Assembly: GCA_905215405.1 (NCBI GenBank)
Contig: CAJMQE010000018.1
Coordinates: 1 to 51,839 of the forward strand
From: an uncultured bacterium
GTDB taxonomy: Bacteria; Bacillota; Clostridia; Lachnospirales; Lachnospiraceae
Length of the DNA stretch: 51,839 nucleotides
Direction: 5' to 3'
Notes under the pieces: model-generated
The model's input: the letters and a program-made list of their open reading frames with translations, nothing else
Databases searched by the model: none
What the model was told of the DNA's origin: nothing
Position numbers and translations under genes: made by a program
In this document: positions 1-8,774 of the stretch, piece by piece
Layout: each line of letters starts with the position of its first letter
How positions within the stretch are numbered: position 1 is the first letter of the stretch

Positions 1-1
1 A

Positions 2-964
2 CGAAATGCGCGTAAGGCGGAAATGCAACCATTTTTCTTGCAGGGAGAGGAAGCTAATCCGGAGTTCATGCTGACCGAGATTGAGCCGACTGCATTTTCT
101 GCAATTAAAAAGTATGCAAGAATGCATGATGTCACGATAAATGATATATTTATGGCGGCATATTTTTGTGCGGCAAATCAGGTATTTCAGGAGAATAAAT
201 TAAGAAATCTGGTATGCGCTGTAGATCTGAGAAAATATTTACCAGGCAAGAAGGCGCCAGGACTTTGCAATTTGACTGGCAATCTGCATTGTCAGATCAG
301 TAAAATACCGGATGAAATTAATAATAACTTGAATTCGAATAACATGAGTTCGGATAACTTCTGTTCAAGAAACTTTAGTTCGCATAACTTGAGTTCAAAT
401 AACTTCAGTTCGAATAACTTCAGATCAGGTAACTTCAGCTCAGATAACTTGAGTTCGAATAACTTCAGTTCAGCTAACTTCAGTTCGGATAGCCGGCAGT
501 ATTCTGGTAAGCATGTTTTACAGGAACAATCAGCTAAGAATTTGATACAGAAATATTGGGATAAGCGTGTATTTGAAGAAATTCTTGAAGAAGTACATCA
601 ATGCATGGAAGAGCAGAAGAGCAGCATGCAATGTCTCAAACAGATAAGACTATTGGATCGTGTCTATTCCTGGCTCCCGTTTTCGGTGTCATCAGTCATG
701 ATTGCGAAAGCACTGAAAAATCCACCTGTAGCATTTACCAATCTTGGAATTGTTGATGACAAACGACTATCGTTTGCTGGGCTTACTGTAACAGATGCAT
801 TTTTAACGGGAAGTATGAAGGAGGCGCCGAATTTTCAGGCAGCAGTCAGTACATTTCGAAATAAAGTAATAGTGAGCGTCAATATGAAGGTAGCAAAAGC
901 AGACAAGATGCGAATCGAAACATTTTTGGAAATATTCAAACAGCAATTGTTACAACTTTCATAA
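2..964 (+). CDS. Condensation-fold (acyltransferase-like) protein, 5'-truncated by window edge
   Basis: The reading frame is open to the left edge of the window, so the first ATG at 23 is probably internal and the N-terminus, including any HHxxxDG catalytic motif, lies outside. What remains resembles the C-terminal half of the NRPS condensation / alcohol acetyltransferase-like family common in Lachnospiraceae: a VCAVDLRKYLP segment near residue 70 and the C-terminal block FTNLGIVDD...F.AAVSTFRNKVIVSVNM. Such enzymes transfer acyl groups, but the substrate cannot be read here. The two halves are separated by a low-complexity insert of 11 pentapeptides (N-[LF]-S-S-x). The family call rests on motif resemblance only. 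Confidence 0.6.
   Translation, partial: RNARKAEMQPFFLQGEEANPEFMLTEIEPTAFSAIKKYARMHDVTINDIFMAAYFCAANQVFQENKLRNLVCAVDLRKYLPGKKAPGLCNLTGNLHCQISKIPDEINNNLNSNNMSSDNFCSRNFSSHNLSSNNFSSNNFRSGNFSSDNLSSNNFSSANFSSDSRQYSGKHVLQEQSAKNLIQKYWDKRVFEEILEEVHQCMEEQKSSMQCLKQIRLLDRVYSWLPFSVSSVMIAKALKNPPVAFTNLGIVDDKRLSFAGLTVTDAFLTGSMKEAPNFQAAVSTFRNKVIVSVNMKVAKADKMRIETFLEIFKQQLLQLS
326..490 (+). repeat. Eleven tandem 15-bp repeats encoding pentapeptides N-[LFM]-x-S-x
   Basis: Eleven consecutive 15-nt units, each starting AAC and mostly of the form AACTT[CG]AGTTCgAAT, run without spacers and stay in frame inside the condensation-fold gene. They encode NLNSN, NMSSD, NFCSR, NFSSH and so on. The period matches pentapeptide-repeat proteins, but the central L/F with A(D/N)LXX spacing is only partly met. 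It may be a recently expanded loop rather than a folded beta-helix. Confidence 0.9.
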
Positions 965-1068
965 TCATATAATATATGAGATAATAGATTTGCAAGCATT
1001 TAGGACCAAGAAGTGCAGCATTTTACAGCAAGCATACATAGAACGGAGTAAGCAAGAGGGGGAAGCTT

Positions 1069-1491
1069 ATGAAGAAAAAATGGATTGGCACAGGGGGCCT
1101 GGTAATAGTGACGCTCCTAGTTCTTTATGTGATAGTAAATGAGATTCCTATGGAACTGAGCATGCGATTTCCAATGAATGCAAATGTAACAGAAATTCGA
1201 GTCATGAATGGTAATACCGGGCAGGCAGTTGCTCTGGATGAAGATGACTGGAGCCAGATGATTCAAGAACTTGGAAAAATCAGAATCAGCAGAAAATATA
1301 TTGTGGAAGCATCAACAGGCTGGAGGTATCGTGTTACAATCAGTATGGCAGATCACGCTGTTGATGTAATACTTGCTGGCAAAATACTCACCATCAACGG
1401 GAAAAAGTATCAGTGTGATAAGGTGCAAGCCGTTGAAAATGTGATCGCAATATGCGAAGGCTATTTTGCCGCTGATGCAAACAGAAAATAA
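1069..1491 (+). CDS. Small membrane-anchored protein of unknown function
   Basis: 140 residues with a GGGGGAAG-type ribosome site just upstream. Residues about 6-23 (IGTGGLVIVTLLVLYVIV) form one membrane segment or uncleaved signal anchor after a KKK start, so the remaining ~115 residues should lie outside the membrane. The exported part is a small alpha/beta domain with no motif I recognise. It stands alone between the condensation-fold gene and the nitroreductase, with about 100 bp on each side. Confidence 0.6.
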   Translation: MKKKWIGTGGLVIVTLLVLYVIVNEIPMELSMRFPMNANVTEIRVMNGNTGQAVALDEDDWSQMIQELGKIRISRKYIVEASTGWRYRVTISMADHAVDVILAGKILTINGKKYQCDKVQAVENVIAICEGYFAADANRK

Positions 1492-1580
1492 TTGCATCGA
1501 AAAAGATAGGCAAAAAGATAGACTAGAAATTAAAAACGAAAATCAAAAACTGATAGATAAATTATAACGAGGTAAATCAT

Positions 1581-2174
1581 ATGATCGAGGAAATTAATTG
1601 CAGAAGAAGTATTCGGAAATTTAAAGCAGAGCCTGTTTCTGATGAAATGATCCTACAGCTGGTCGAGGCAGGAAGAATGGCGCCATCAGCGAAGAATAGA
1701 CAACCGTGGAAGTATATTGTATACAAAAATGAGCCGAAGAACGAATTGCTGGATGCAATGCGAAAAGGAATTGAACGAGAGGAAACAAAGCAGGTGTTAT
1801 TGCCTGGCTCTGCATTTGGGTTGATGGATGCAAAAAATACACTTCGTATTATGCAGGAAGCCTCTGCGGTCATGATGGTGGAAAATCCGGATGGAGCATC
1901 ACCATTTGCCCCTTTAAATGTAGACGAGAGGTTCAAAGAAATTTGTGACAATCTTTCCATTGGTGCTTCCATTGAAAATATATTGCTTGAGGGTGTTTCG
2001 TTGGGACTTGGTACGCTGTGGATCGCAAATACCTGTTTTGCCTATCCAGAACTGATGGAATTCTGCAAATTCAGTGGACAGCTAATTGGTGCGATCGCTG
2101 TGGGATATCCTGCGGAAAATCCAGCACAGAGACCAAGAAAACCAATTCAGGATATCATTGAATTTCGTCAGTGA
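1581..2174 (+). CDS. Nitroreductase family protein
   Basis: 197 residues, a normal length for the FMN-dependent nitroreductase fold. The family N-terminus is present: RRSIRKF at residues 8-14 (phosphate/FMN contact) and APSAKNRQPWKYIV at about 33-46. The C-terminal GLGTLWIAN and IAVGYP segments also fit. These enzymes pass electrons from NAD(P)H through FMN to nitro compounds, quinones or other acceptors in the cytoplasm; the physiological substrate is unknown. The start ATG follows the ribosome site GAGGTAAATC. Confidence 0.88.
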   Translation: MIEEINCRRSIRKFKAEPVSDEMILQLVEAGRMAPSAKNRQPWKYIVYKNEPKNELLDAMRKGIEREETKQVLLPGSAFGLMDAKNTLRIMQEASAVMMVENPDGASPFAPLNVDERFKEICDNLSIGASIENILLEGVSLGLGTLWIANTCFAYPELMEFCKFSGQLIGAIAVGYPAENPAQRPRKPIQDIIEFRQ

Positions 2175-2329
2175 GACAGAAGGAAAAAGGCTGCTACCAT
2201 ATGCAATCACACAAGAAATGATGAAACTGGTGCAGACTCTTGTAGTAAGGTTATTGTATTCACATAAGATGATATTTATTGACGTCTATTCAGTTGTAGT
2301 ATAAAAAATTCAATTCAGGGGGTGTTTTG

Positions 2330-2938
2330 ATGGCCAGGGGAGTGATTATTTTTGGACCGGCAGGTTCAGGTAAAACAACACTGGGTAAAATGGTCGCACA
2401 AAAATTAAGATATCCGTATTTTGATCTGGACGACTATATCTGGCGAAAAGATACTGCGGTGCCATTTACCACAATGTATACAAGGACAGAGAAAGCCGAA
2501 CGGCTGATGAGTGCTATTTCGCGGGGAAAACATTTTGTTATGGCGGGTTCAATGAGCAGTTTTCATCAGTCGTTCGATCCATTATTTGATTTGGCAGTTC
2601 ATTTGACGGCAGATACAGATACTAGAAGGAGACGGGTACACAAAAGAGAGCTGGAGCGTTATGGTGATAGGATTTTGCCAGGAGGAGATATGTATGAAGG
2701 ACATCAGGCATTTCTTGAAAGTTGTGGGCATTACGATACGGATGGTTCACCGAGTCTCAAGGAGCATATGGATTGGGCAGCAACACTTCCCTGTAAGGTG
2801 ATTCGTCTGAATGGAGATGAGCCACTAGAAAAGAATGCGCAACAGATCGTCAGTATTTATAACAGCAATAGAAAAGATGTAACTACAGAAAATGTTTTAT
2901 CAACAGAAAAGGAAGTTATTACAGAAAAAATGCTATAG
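2330..2938 (+). CDS. P-loop NTPase, adenylate/shikimate-kinase-like
   Basis: 202 residues from ATG 2330, chosen because it lies 6-7 nt after CAGGGGGGT; an in-frame TTG three bases earlier is too close. A Walker A motif GPAGSGKTT lies at residues 9-17, with a D-DD-Y block (FDLDDYIWRK) about 20 residues later, as in small-molecule kinases that phosphorylate a nucleotide or metabolite. The substrate is unknown. The last ~20 residues (TENVLS/TEKEVI/TEKML) are a low-complexity repeat that continues in the DNA past the stop codon, and an A6 run at 2925-2930 sets where the frame ends. Confidence 0.7.
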   Translation: MARGVIIFGPAGSGKTTLGKMVAQKLRYPYFDLDDYIWRKDTAVPFTTMYTRTEKAERLMSAISRGKHFVMAGSMSSFHQSFDPLFDLAVHLTADTDTRRRRVHKRELERYGDRILPGGDMYEGHQAFLESCGHYDTDGSPSLKEHMDWAATLPCKVIRLNGDEPLEKNAQQIVSIYNSNRKDVTTENVLSTEKEVITEKML

Positions 2939-3033
2939 CAATAGAAAAGATGAAACTACAGAAAATGCTGTAACTATAGTAAATAATGTAGACGTAGAAA
3001 ATGCTGTAGCCACAGAAAATGTAGCTACAAGGG
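2881..3033 (+). repeat. Degenerate ~18-bp tandem repeat crossing a stop codon
   Basis: About eight units resembling ACAGAAAATGCTGTAACT run from inside the C-terminal codons of the P-loop gene through its stop and up to the ribosome site of the next gene. Six-codon periodicity is kept except around the A6 run (2925-2930) and the next unit. If the run were two As shorter or one longer, the frame would pass the TAG at 2936-2938 and continue with the TENA-type repeat. This looks like slipped-strand expansion followed by frameshift. Confidence 0.75.
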
Positions 3034-3046
3034 GAGGAGACAGCCA

Positions 3047-3565
3047 ATGCAGACCAGAACAATTATGATATTTCCAGAATGTGATCATATGGAGGATATC
3101 GAAAAAATAAGGAAAAGCTACGATCCGCTCTATGGATTGGTCAGACCGCATATTACACTTGTTTTCCCCTTTCAGGATGCTATTTCCAATGAAGAACTGA
3201 GAAGACGTATGGAAATAGCTTTAAAAGATAGCAAGCCATTTCAATTGGAGCTGCAGAATACTGCGATGCAAAAAGATGCATATGGAAATTTTCTGTTTCT
3301 AAAGATCAAAGAGGGAGAACAGGCGATTGTAGAATTACATCAGAAGCTATATCAGAGTATTTTTAAAGAAGATGTGAGCGGTCAGCCTTATGTGCCACAT
3401 ATGACGATTGGAAACCTGGGCACTGAGGAGCAGATGCAACTTGCATATTGCAAAATCAGAAATATGAGTACGGTATTTAAAAGTCGTGTGGATACAGTAG
3501 CAGTGGAAATGATCGGAGAGCAGCAGGAATCTATTATCATAATTGAGGCAAAACTGACAGATTAA
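3047..3565 (+). CDS. 2'-5' RNA ligase family (2H phosphoesterase) protein
   Basis: 172 residues with the two hallmark H-x-T/S-x motifs of the 2H superfamily: HITLVFPF at about residues 35-42 and HMTIGNL at about 119-125. The two histidines form the active site of enzymes that open 2',3'-cyclic phosphates or make and break 2'-5' phosphodiester bonds. This is the single-domain YjcG/LigT-like type expected in the cytoplasm. A GGGGAGGAG ribosome site precedes the ATG. The true substrate in Firmicutes is not known. Confidence 0.85.
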   Translation: MQTRTIMIFPECDHMEDIEKIRKSYDPLYGLVRPHITLVFPFQDAISNEELRRRMEIALKDSKPFQLELQNTAMQKDAYGNFLFLKIKEGEQAIVELHQKLYQSIFKEDVSGQPYVPHMTIGNLGTEEQMQLAYCKIRNMSTVFKSRVDTVAVEMIGEQQESIIIIEAKLTD

Positions 3566-3770
3566 TCACACTGCCCAGAATTTTTAAATTAGATTTTAAA
3601 TAGTATGAAAGTGGTAACCAGACAGACGTCTAATAGATGTTCAGAAGTATGAAAAGCAGATACGAGACTGTTGTCTTTTATAAATGACCGATAATTTAAA
3701 ATTACCTTCCGACAGATGTCCAATGCATGATCAATAGTGTGATGTCTTGTAACTTTTTACGCAAATAAAT

Positions 3771-3836
3771 AAAAAATAAAACCTCCAGATCATTCAGATT
3801 AACTCTGATTGATTGGTCCGGAGGTTTTATTTTTTA
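3771..3836. terminator. Bidirectional rho-independent terminator
   Basis: ATAAAACCTCC (3776-3786) pairs with GGAGGTTTTAT (3820-3830), with A-rich sequence on the left and T-rich on the right, so it works in both directions between the convergent 2H-phosphoesterase gene and argH. I see no gene in 3566-3770. Confidence 0.85.
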
Positions 3837-3884
3837 TCTATATGTATAGAATATTTTTACGAGTTACAGATTCGTTTTTTGAAC

Positions 3885-5258
3885 TTATTTACTCATATAT
3901 TCATCGTAGAATGCAATGACTTTATTCATCGCTGTCGCACTTGGTGCACCGATCGTAAGTCGTTTTTCCACGCAAGTCTTCAAGCTGATCGCTTCATAGA
4001 TATCGTCTTCAAAGACTGGGCTGATGGCTTTAAATTCATCCAGAGTCATGGCATCGAGTGGAATCCCTTTATCGATACAGTAAAGAACGAGCTGTCCGAC
4101 AATGCCGTGTGCATCACGGAATGGAACTCCATGTTTTACAAGGTAATCAGCAGCATCAGTTGCATTTGTAAAGCCGTGTTTTGCACTTGCTTCCATACGA
4201 TCTTTGTTAAAGCGCATCGTGTTGATCATACCCTTGAAGAGAGAGATACATCCCTTTACAGTGTCAATTGCATCAAATGTAAATTCTTTATCTTCCTGCA
4301 TATCTTTATTGTATGCAAGAGGAATTCCTTTCATTGTAGTAAGAAGAGAAGTGAGCGCGCCATAGACACGACCGGTCTTTCCTCTTACCAGCTCTGCAAT
4401 ATCCGGATTTTTCTTCTGTGGCATGATACTGCTGCCTGTACTGTAAGCATCATCGAGTTCGATAAATTTATACTCGTTCGTGTTCCAGATAATGATCTCT
4501 TCTGAAAATCTGCTCAAATGCATCATGACGGTAGAAAGTGCACTTAAGAATTCAATCAGATAATCTCTGTCTGAAACAGAATCCATACTGTTTAAAGTAG
4601 GACCATCGAATCCGAGGAGTTCGGCGGTCAATTCTCTGTCGAGAGGATAGGTGGTACCAGCAAGGGCACCAGCACCGAGTGGACAGTAGTTCATTCTTTT
4701 ATAAATGTCAGCAAGTCTGCTTCTGTCACGTCGGAACATTTCAAAGTAGGCACCAAAGTGGTGGGCAACTGTGACTGGCTGTGCTTTCTGTAAATGTGTG
4801 AAACCTGGCATGTAGGTCTCGACATTTTCCTTCATAATTCTTAAGATAACGGCAAGTAATTCTTTGAGTTCTTCATCGACTGCGAGAACTTCATCTCTGG
4901 TATAAAGTCTCATATCGAGAGCTACCTGATCATTACGGCTTCGTCCGGTGTGCAGTTTCTTGCCGACATCACCGGTACGCTCAATCAGGGTTGCTTCTAC
5001 GAAGCTGTGAATATCTTCATATTCATCCCCAATTTCTAAGTTACCGTTTTCTATATCACTCAGAATGCCTTTTAAGCCATTCTTGATTTCGTTACATTCC
5101 TGTTCTGTAATAATACCCTGTTTTCCAAGCATTTCAACATGTGCAAGGCTTCCACGGATATCCTGTTTGTAGAATTTCTGATCAAAAGAAATTGATGCAT
5201 TAAAGTTATTTACCAATTTGTCTGTTTCTTTCGTGAAGCGTCCGCCCCAAAGTTTCAT
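3885..5258 (-). CDS. argH: Argininosuccinate lyase
   Basis: Final step of arginine biosynthesis: cleaves argininosuccinate to arginine and fumarate as a cytoplasmic homotetramer. The fumarase/aspartase signature GSSIMPQKKNPD is present, as are the ArgH N-terminus MKLWGGRF, HTGRSRNDQ and TGFTHLQ-type (MPGFTHLQ.AQP) motifs. The start at 5258 gives 457 residues, typical of the family. An upstream in-frame ATG at 5270 overlaps the GGAGG ribosome site, so it is rejected. No other arg gene is nearby. An inverted repeat CAACTG/CAGTTG lies about 25-45 bp upstream; no T-box is seen. Confidence 0.97.
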   Translation of the reverse strand: MKLWGGRFTKETDKLVNNFNASISFDQKFYKQDIRGSLAHVEMLGKQGIITEQECNEIKNGLKGILSDIENGNLEIGDEYEDIHSFVEATLIERTGDVGKKLHTGRSRNDQVALDMRLYTRDEVLAVDEELKELLAVILRIMKENVETYMPGFTHLQKAQPVTVAHHFGAYFEMFRRDRSRLADIYKRMNYCPLGAGALAGTTYPLDRELTAELLGFDGPTLNSMDSVSDRDYLIEFLSALSTVMMHLSRFSEEIIIWNTNEYKFIELDDAYSTGSSIMPQKKNPDIAELVRGKTGRVYGALTSLLTTMKGIPLAYNKDMQEDKEFTFDAIDTVKGCISLFKGMINTMRFNKDRMEASAKHGFTNATDAADYLVKHGVPFRDAHGIVGQLVLYCIDKGIPLDAMTLDEFKAISPVFEDDIYEAISLKTCVEKRLTIGAPSATAMNKVIAFYDEYMSK

Positions 5259-5340
5259 AATATCCTCCATTCTGCACTACAACTGTAAGATCTGCAGTTG
5301 AGCAGCATCGTATTTATCTGTTCTTCGTTCGTTGTTTAAC

Positions 5341-8106
5341 TTAGAGAGAGTCCGAACAATCTGAATTAGAAGAACCGGAAGTGGAATTGTCAGATTCCTT
5401 ATTGGCTGTGTCGCTAATTTCGACAACATCTTCATTATCATAATCTATATTTTCTGTGGAGTCAACACCTTGTTTGGAATCGACACCCAACATGGAAGCC
5501 AGTTTTAGGGTCATATTTGTATTTTCGATTAAAGTATCTTCTTCGTTGCACAATTCCTGAACGAATACAGGAAGTTTCTTAGGATCGAGTTTTCCTTCAC
5601 GCAGTCTTTTCTTGAGCAGAGTAAATGCTACAAGCAAAGCGATGGAAAGTGCGGTAATAATCAGACCTTTGATCAGGCCGACTGGTGTGTAGCTCAAGCT
5701 GATCTCATGAGTTCCGGCTGGTACATTTACACCAAGAAGAGCATCTTTGATCGCAAAAGTACTTACTTTCTTACCGTCTATTTTTACTGACCATCCTTTA
5801 TCAAATGGAATAGAGAATAACATAGCACCATCGTTTGTAGCTGTGACGCTGCCTTTGATCGAGGTATCAGTATGGCTAGTAACATTGAGACCGCCCTGGT
5901 TGAGCGTGTTGTATGCAGAAATGAATTTTGCATCATCCAGATAATATACGGAAGCATTCAGGGATACATCGCCATATACTTCAATGCTGTCATTTGGAGT
6001 TGCATATCCAATATCAATAATGTAATTAGCATTTTTAAGTCCGGTATAATTGGTAACGGTACCATTAACTGATACACCAACGCTGTCTAAATTCTGATTC
6101 TGAACGACCATATAGAGATGACCACTCGTTGTCGGATTAAATGTCACATCTGTTTCGGTTTTATATTCATACATTTTCTTAAAGACGTCTTTAATTCCAG
6201 TGTTGATCTCCATGAACTGGTTCTGTACTTCAAAGCCATTGATCAGGGAATCTACTTTCCAGAGATTATTAATATCTCCATTTACCATATAGCCAACAGG
6301 CAGTGTGTACTGGTTCTCATAAAGAAATTCCCCGTCATTTCCATAGTAGAATTTTCTCAGATTACTTTCGGCGAGAATCTGATTGCCGAGGGCATATTTT
6401 ACACCGAACATGCAGGAAGTAACAAGCGTTCCACCCTTAAATGCATAGGCGTTAGTGGAGTGTTCACAGCCGAGTGCTCCGTAGAGTGCTGACATACCGG
6501 CACTTGATGTTGAGGAGAAGACGGATGCATTTTTGTAATTGCTCCATGCGGCATCATTTTTTGAACGGATTCCACTGTATTTTTCGATACGGTAGAAGGA
6601 GTCATCATTTTCAGATGCATAGTTCACGACATTGCTGATTGCAGCATTATCAGTTACATAATAAGTACGGTTCGTTGTACTAAGGCCAGTCGATTCCATA
6701 TTCATGGTACATTCAATGATCGTAGTAACAAATACCAGGAAAAGGATAACTGGTGTTTTAACAGCACGTCTGAAGAAATAAATGATCAGCACATAAGCGA
6801 GCATGAAAGCACCACTCAGATACATGATCTTGAAGTTATAAGTATCTCCGGCAAAGAGCTTTTCAGCGACAAGCAGGAATCCAAAAGCAAGACCGGCACT
6901 TGTCATCAGTTCTTTTGCACTGTAGAGACGAATGTCTTTTAATGCTTCATAACTCATGGCGAGTAAAAAGAAAATGTAAATAAAGGCCTGTCTGCAAGGA
7001 AGACTGTTAGGATAATGAAATCCGTGCCAGATAAAGTTTGGTATATTTAAGTTGAATGAAGTCAGGAAAATGATCAGAACGAGAATCTTACTGATTTTTT
7101 CTCTGGAATCGATCCGTTTGTTCATAATATAGAGCGGAATCAGCAGAAATACTGCCACACCACAATAAATGTTCGGATAATGATCAAGTCCAAGATGAAC
7201 AGGAACGTCGATCAGCTGTCTTACCAGCATCTCCATAATTGAAAAATAATTGGTCAGTGTCTGTGGAAATGCAACATTGCTCGATGCGGAAAGAGAGAGT
7301 GCATAGAGCTCAGGCAACAGAAGACACGCTGCGATTCCACCGGCGAGCAGTGAGTAGATGCCAAAGTGCAGGATCTTTTTTAAATAGATCTTAAAGTGCT
7401 TTGTACCGCTGTAGCAGCAGAGCAGAACAACAAAATAGATGACAACTGAAATGCAGACCATAATGGAAATGTAATAGTTCGTAAAGATACAAAGTCCAAG
7501 TGAAATGCAGTAGAGCAGACATTTATTTTCATTGACCAGACGTTCCAGCCCAAGGAAGATCAGTGGAAGAAGAATGATACAGTCGAGCCACATGATATTC
7601 CAGCTGTAGGCAGCTACATATCCGGACATTCCATAGAACATGCCAAATAAGGCAATCATACATGATTTGGTATGAAAATGTTTTGAAAGATAATAACTGA
7701 AAGCGACAGAAGCAGCAGACAGCTTTAAAATGATCAGCACATTCATGATTTCAATCATATATTTCTGTGGGAATAAAAAGATCAGCCAGTTCACAGGGCT
7801 TGCAAGATAATAGGCATAGAGTGCTGTAAAATTGGTGCCCATACCAATATCCCAGGAATAGGTGAGACTGCCACCGTTTCGGAGCTTGTACCAAAATTCA
7901 GAGAAGAAAGGTGCGTACTGGTGATACATATCCGATCGCAGGTAGCAGTTGCTTCCGAATGGGAAGATTTCTCTGACGTAGTAGAGTGCAATAAACATGA
8001 TGAGCGGGACTACAAAAGCGATGACGAAAGCAATATTTCCCTGTGGAATTCCAGCTTTTGAGTCTTCATCAAACATCCGAATTTTCGGTAAATGTAATTT
8101 CTTCAA
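5341..8106 (-). CDS. YfhO family polytopic membrane protein
   Basis: 921 residues starting with TTG behind AAGGAGG. The N-terminal two thirds hold about a dozen membrane helices; the family block with LRSDMYHQYAPFF and YSWDIGMGTNF lies within the first ~100 residues, and a large extracytoplasmic domain follows, then a last helix near residue 825. In Bacillus and Listeria, YfhO-type GT-C proteins move a sugar from undecaprenyl phosphate onto lipoteichoic acid outside the membrane. The directly upstream gtrA-like gene, 30 bp away, fits that role. The C-terminal ~60 residues are acidic and Ser/Asn-rich. No cognate CsbB-type glycosyltransferase is in the window. Confidence 0.9.
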   Translation of the reverse strand: MKKLHLPKIRMFDEDSKAGIPQGNIAFVIAFVVPLIMFIALYYVREIFPFGSNCYLRSDMYHQYAPFFSEFWYKLRNGGSLTYSWDIGMGTNFTALYAYYLASPVNWLIFLFPQKYMIEIMNVLIILKLSAASVAFSYYLSKHFHTKSCMIALFGMFYGMSGYVAAYSWNIMWLDCIILLPLIFLGLERLVNENKCLLYCISLGLCIFTNYYISIMVCISVVIYFVVLLCCYSGTKHFKIYLKKILHFGIYSLLAGGIAACLLLPELYALSLSASSNVAFPQTLTNYFSIMEMLVRQLIDVPVHLGLDHYPNIYCGVAVFLLIPLYIMNKRIDSREKISKILVLIIFLTSFNLNIPNFIWHGFHYPNSLPCRQAFIYIFFLLAMSYEALKDIRLYSAKELMTSAGLAFGFLLVAEKLFAGDTYNFKIMYLSGAFMLAYVLIIYFFRRAVKTPVILFLVFVTTIIECTMNMESTGLSTTNRTYYVTDNAAISNVVNYASENDDSFYRIEKYSGIRSKNDAAWSNYKNASVFSSTSSAGMSALYGALGCEHSTNAYAFKGGTLVTSCMFGVKYALGNQILAESNLRKFYYGNDGEFLYENQYTLPVGYMVNGDINNLWKVDSLINGFEVQNQFMEINTGIKDVFKKMYEYKTETDVTFNPTTSGHLYMVVQNQNLDSVGVSVNGTVTNYTGLKNANYIIDIGYATPNDSIEVYGDVSLNASVYYLDDAKFISAYNTLNQGGLNVTSHTDTSIKGSVTATNDGAMLFSIPFDKGWSVKIDGKKVSTFAIKDALLGVNVPAGTHEISLSYTPVGLIKGLIITALSIALLVAFTLLKKRLREGKLDPKKLPVFVQELCNEEDTLIENTNMTLKLASMLGVDSKQGVDSTENIDYDNEDVVEISDTANKESDNSTSGSSNSDCSDSL

Positions 8107-8136
8107 AATAAGCCTCCTTGAGAAAGATCCTATGAA

Positions 8137-8589
8137 TCAGGCATCAGCCTTGCTTTGGATCTTTTCCTTTTTAAATATAAATAATTTACTGAATAAATAG
8201 TTGACCACAACAACAAATACATTTGTGATCAGTTTGGCAATAAAGTCATTCATTGCCAGTATTTCTACGGCAAATACCATAAAAGCCATATCGCATGCGC
8301 CAGAGAACAGTCTTGCGGCAACAAAGGTCACAGCCTCTTTCATGAGAACGGGTAATGCCATGGATTTACTTCTAAACACATAGAGTTTATTTGTAAAAAA
8401 GGCAAACGCTACGGAAACAATCCATGCAATTGCATTGGAAAGCCAGTAGACGATACCTGCAACTGTACATAATCGATAGCAGACAATATTGATGACCGTG
8501 GTCAGAACACCGAAAATCAGGTAACTGATCGTCTCACGGTTACATATTTTTTTGCAGATTGTCCGCGTAGTAGATTGAAAATCTGTCAT
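8137..8589 (-). CDS. GtrA/GtcA family flippase-like membrane protein
   Basis: 150 residues with four membrane helices and the family features YLIFGVLTTVIN near the N-terminus and a positively charged end (SKLFIFKK). GtrA-type proteins are thought to flip undecaprenyl-phosphate-linked sugars across the membrane. It is first in a minus-strand pair with the yfhO-like gene, matching the known partnership in cell-wall polymer glycosylation. The substrate sugar is not predictable from the sequence. Confidence 0.9.
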   Translation of the reverse strand: MTDFQSTTRTICKKICNRETISYLIFGVLTTVINIVCYRLCTVAGIVYWLSNAIAWIVSVAFAFFTNKLYVFRSKSMALPVLMKEAVTFVAARLFSGACDMAFMVFAVEILAMNDFIAKLITNVFVVVVNYLFSKLFIFKKEKIQSKADA

Positions 8590-8642
8590 AGAGTAAAAAT
8601 CACCTCGAATCCCTTATTATTACTAAAATACTAACTATTTTA

Positions 8643-8660
8643 TTGTACTATATTGTACAA
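8643..8660. promoter_or_regulatory. Perfect inverted repeat in divergent promoter region
   Basis: TTGTAC-TATATT-GTACAA is a perfect dyad (6-bp arms, 6-bp centre) between the divergent gtrA-like gene and the small ORF/S8 gene. Its size and position suit a repressor operator; the regulator is unknown. Confidence 0.5.
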
Positions 8661-8690
8661 ATTGTGTAAATCCATTTCTTGGAGGATAAA

Positions 8691-8774
8691 ATGAAAAATC
8701 TATTTGGATATTTTGTATTACAGTCACTCATATACTTAAGCAGAGAGTGCATAAATGGAGTGTATGTAAAATGA
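8691..8774 (+). CDS. Small 27-residue hydrophobic peptide, coupled to the S8-like gene
   Basis: An ATG five bases after a perfect GGAGG (8681-8685) opens a 27-codon frame that ends TGA at 8772-8774, overlapping the ATG of the next gene as ATGA. The peptide starts MKNLFGYFVLQSLIYLS and is hydrophobic enough for one short membrane or amphipathic helix. The strong ribosome site plus stop/start overlap suggest real translation and coupling. It could be a leader that sets expression of the S8-like protein, or a small membrane partner. No homologue is recognised. Confidence 0.55.
   Translation: MKNLFGYFVLQSLIYLSRECINGVYVK

Noticed and set aside
2086..2304. 72-codon frame overlapping the nitroreductase end
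   Set aside because: Mostly an out-of-frame reading of the nitroreductase 3' end, with no ribosome site or recognisable sequence.
3813..4505. 230-codon plus-strand frame opposite argH
   Set aside because: Antisense shadow of a fully conserved argH; Cys/Phe-rich composition typical of a reverse frame and no ribosome site.
5259..5340. T-box or ArgR site before argH
   Set aside because: Only a CAACTG/CAGTTG dyad is seen; no T-box core and no ArgR-type sequence.
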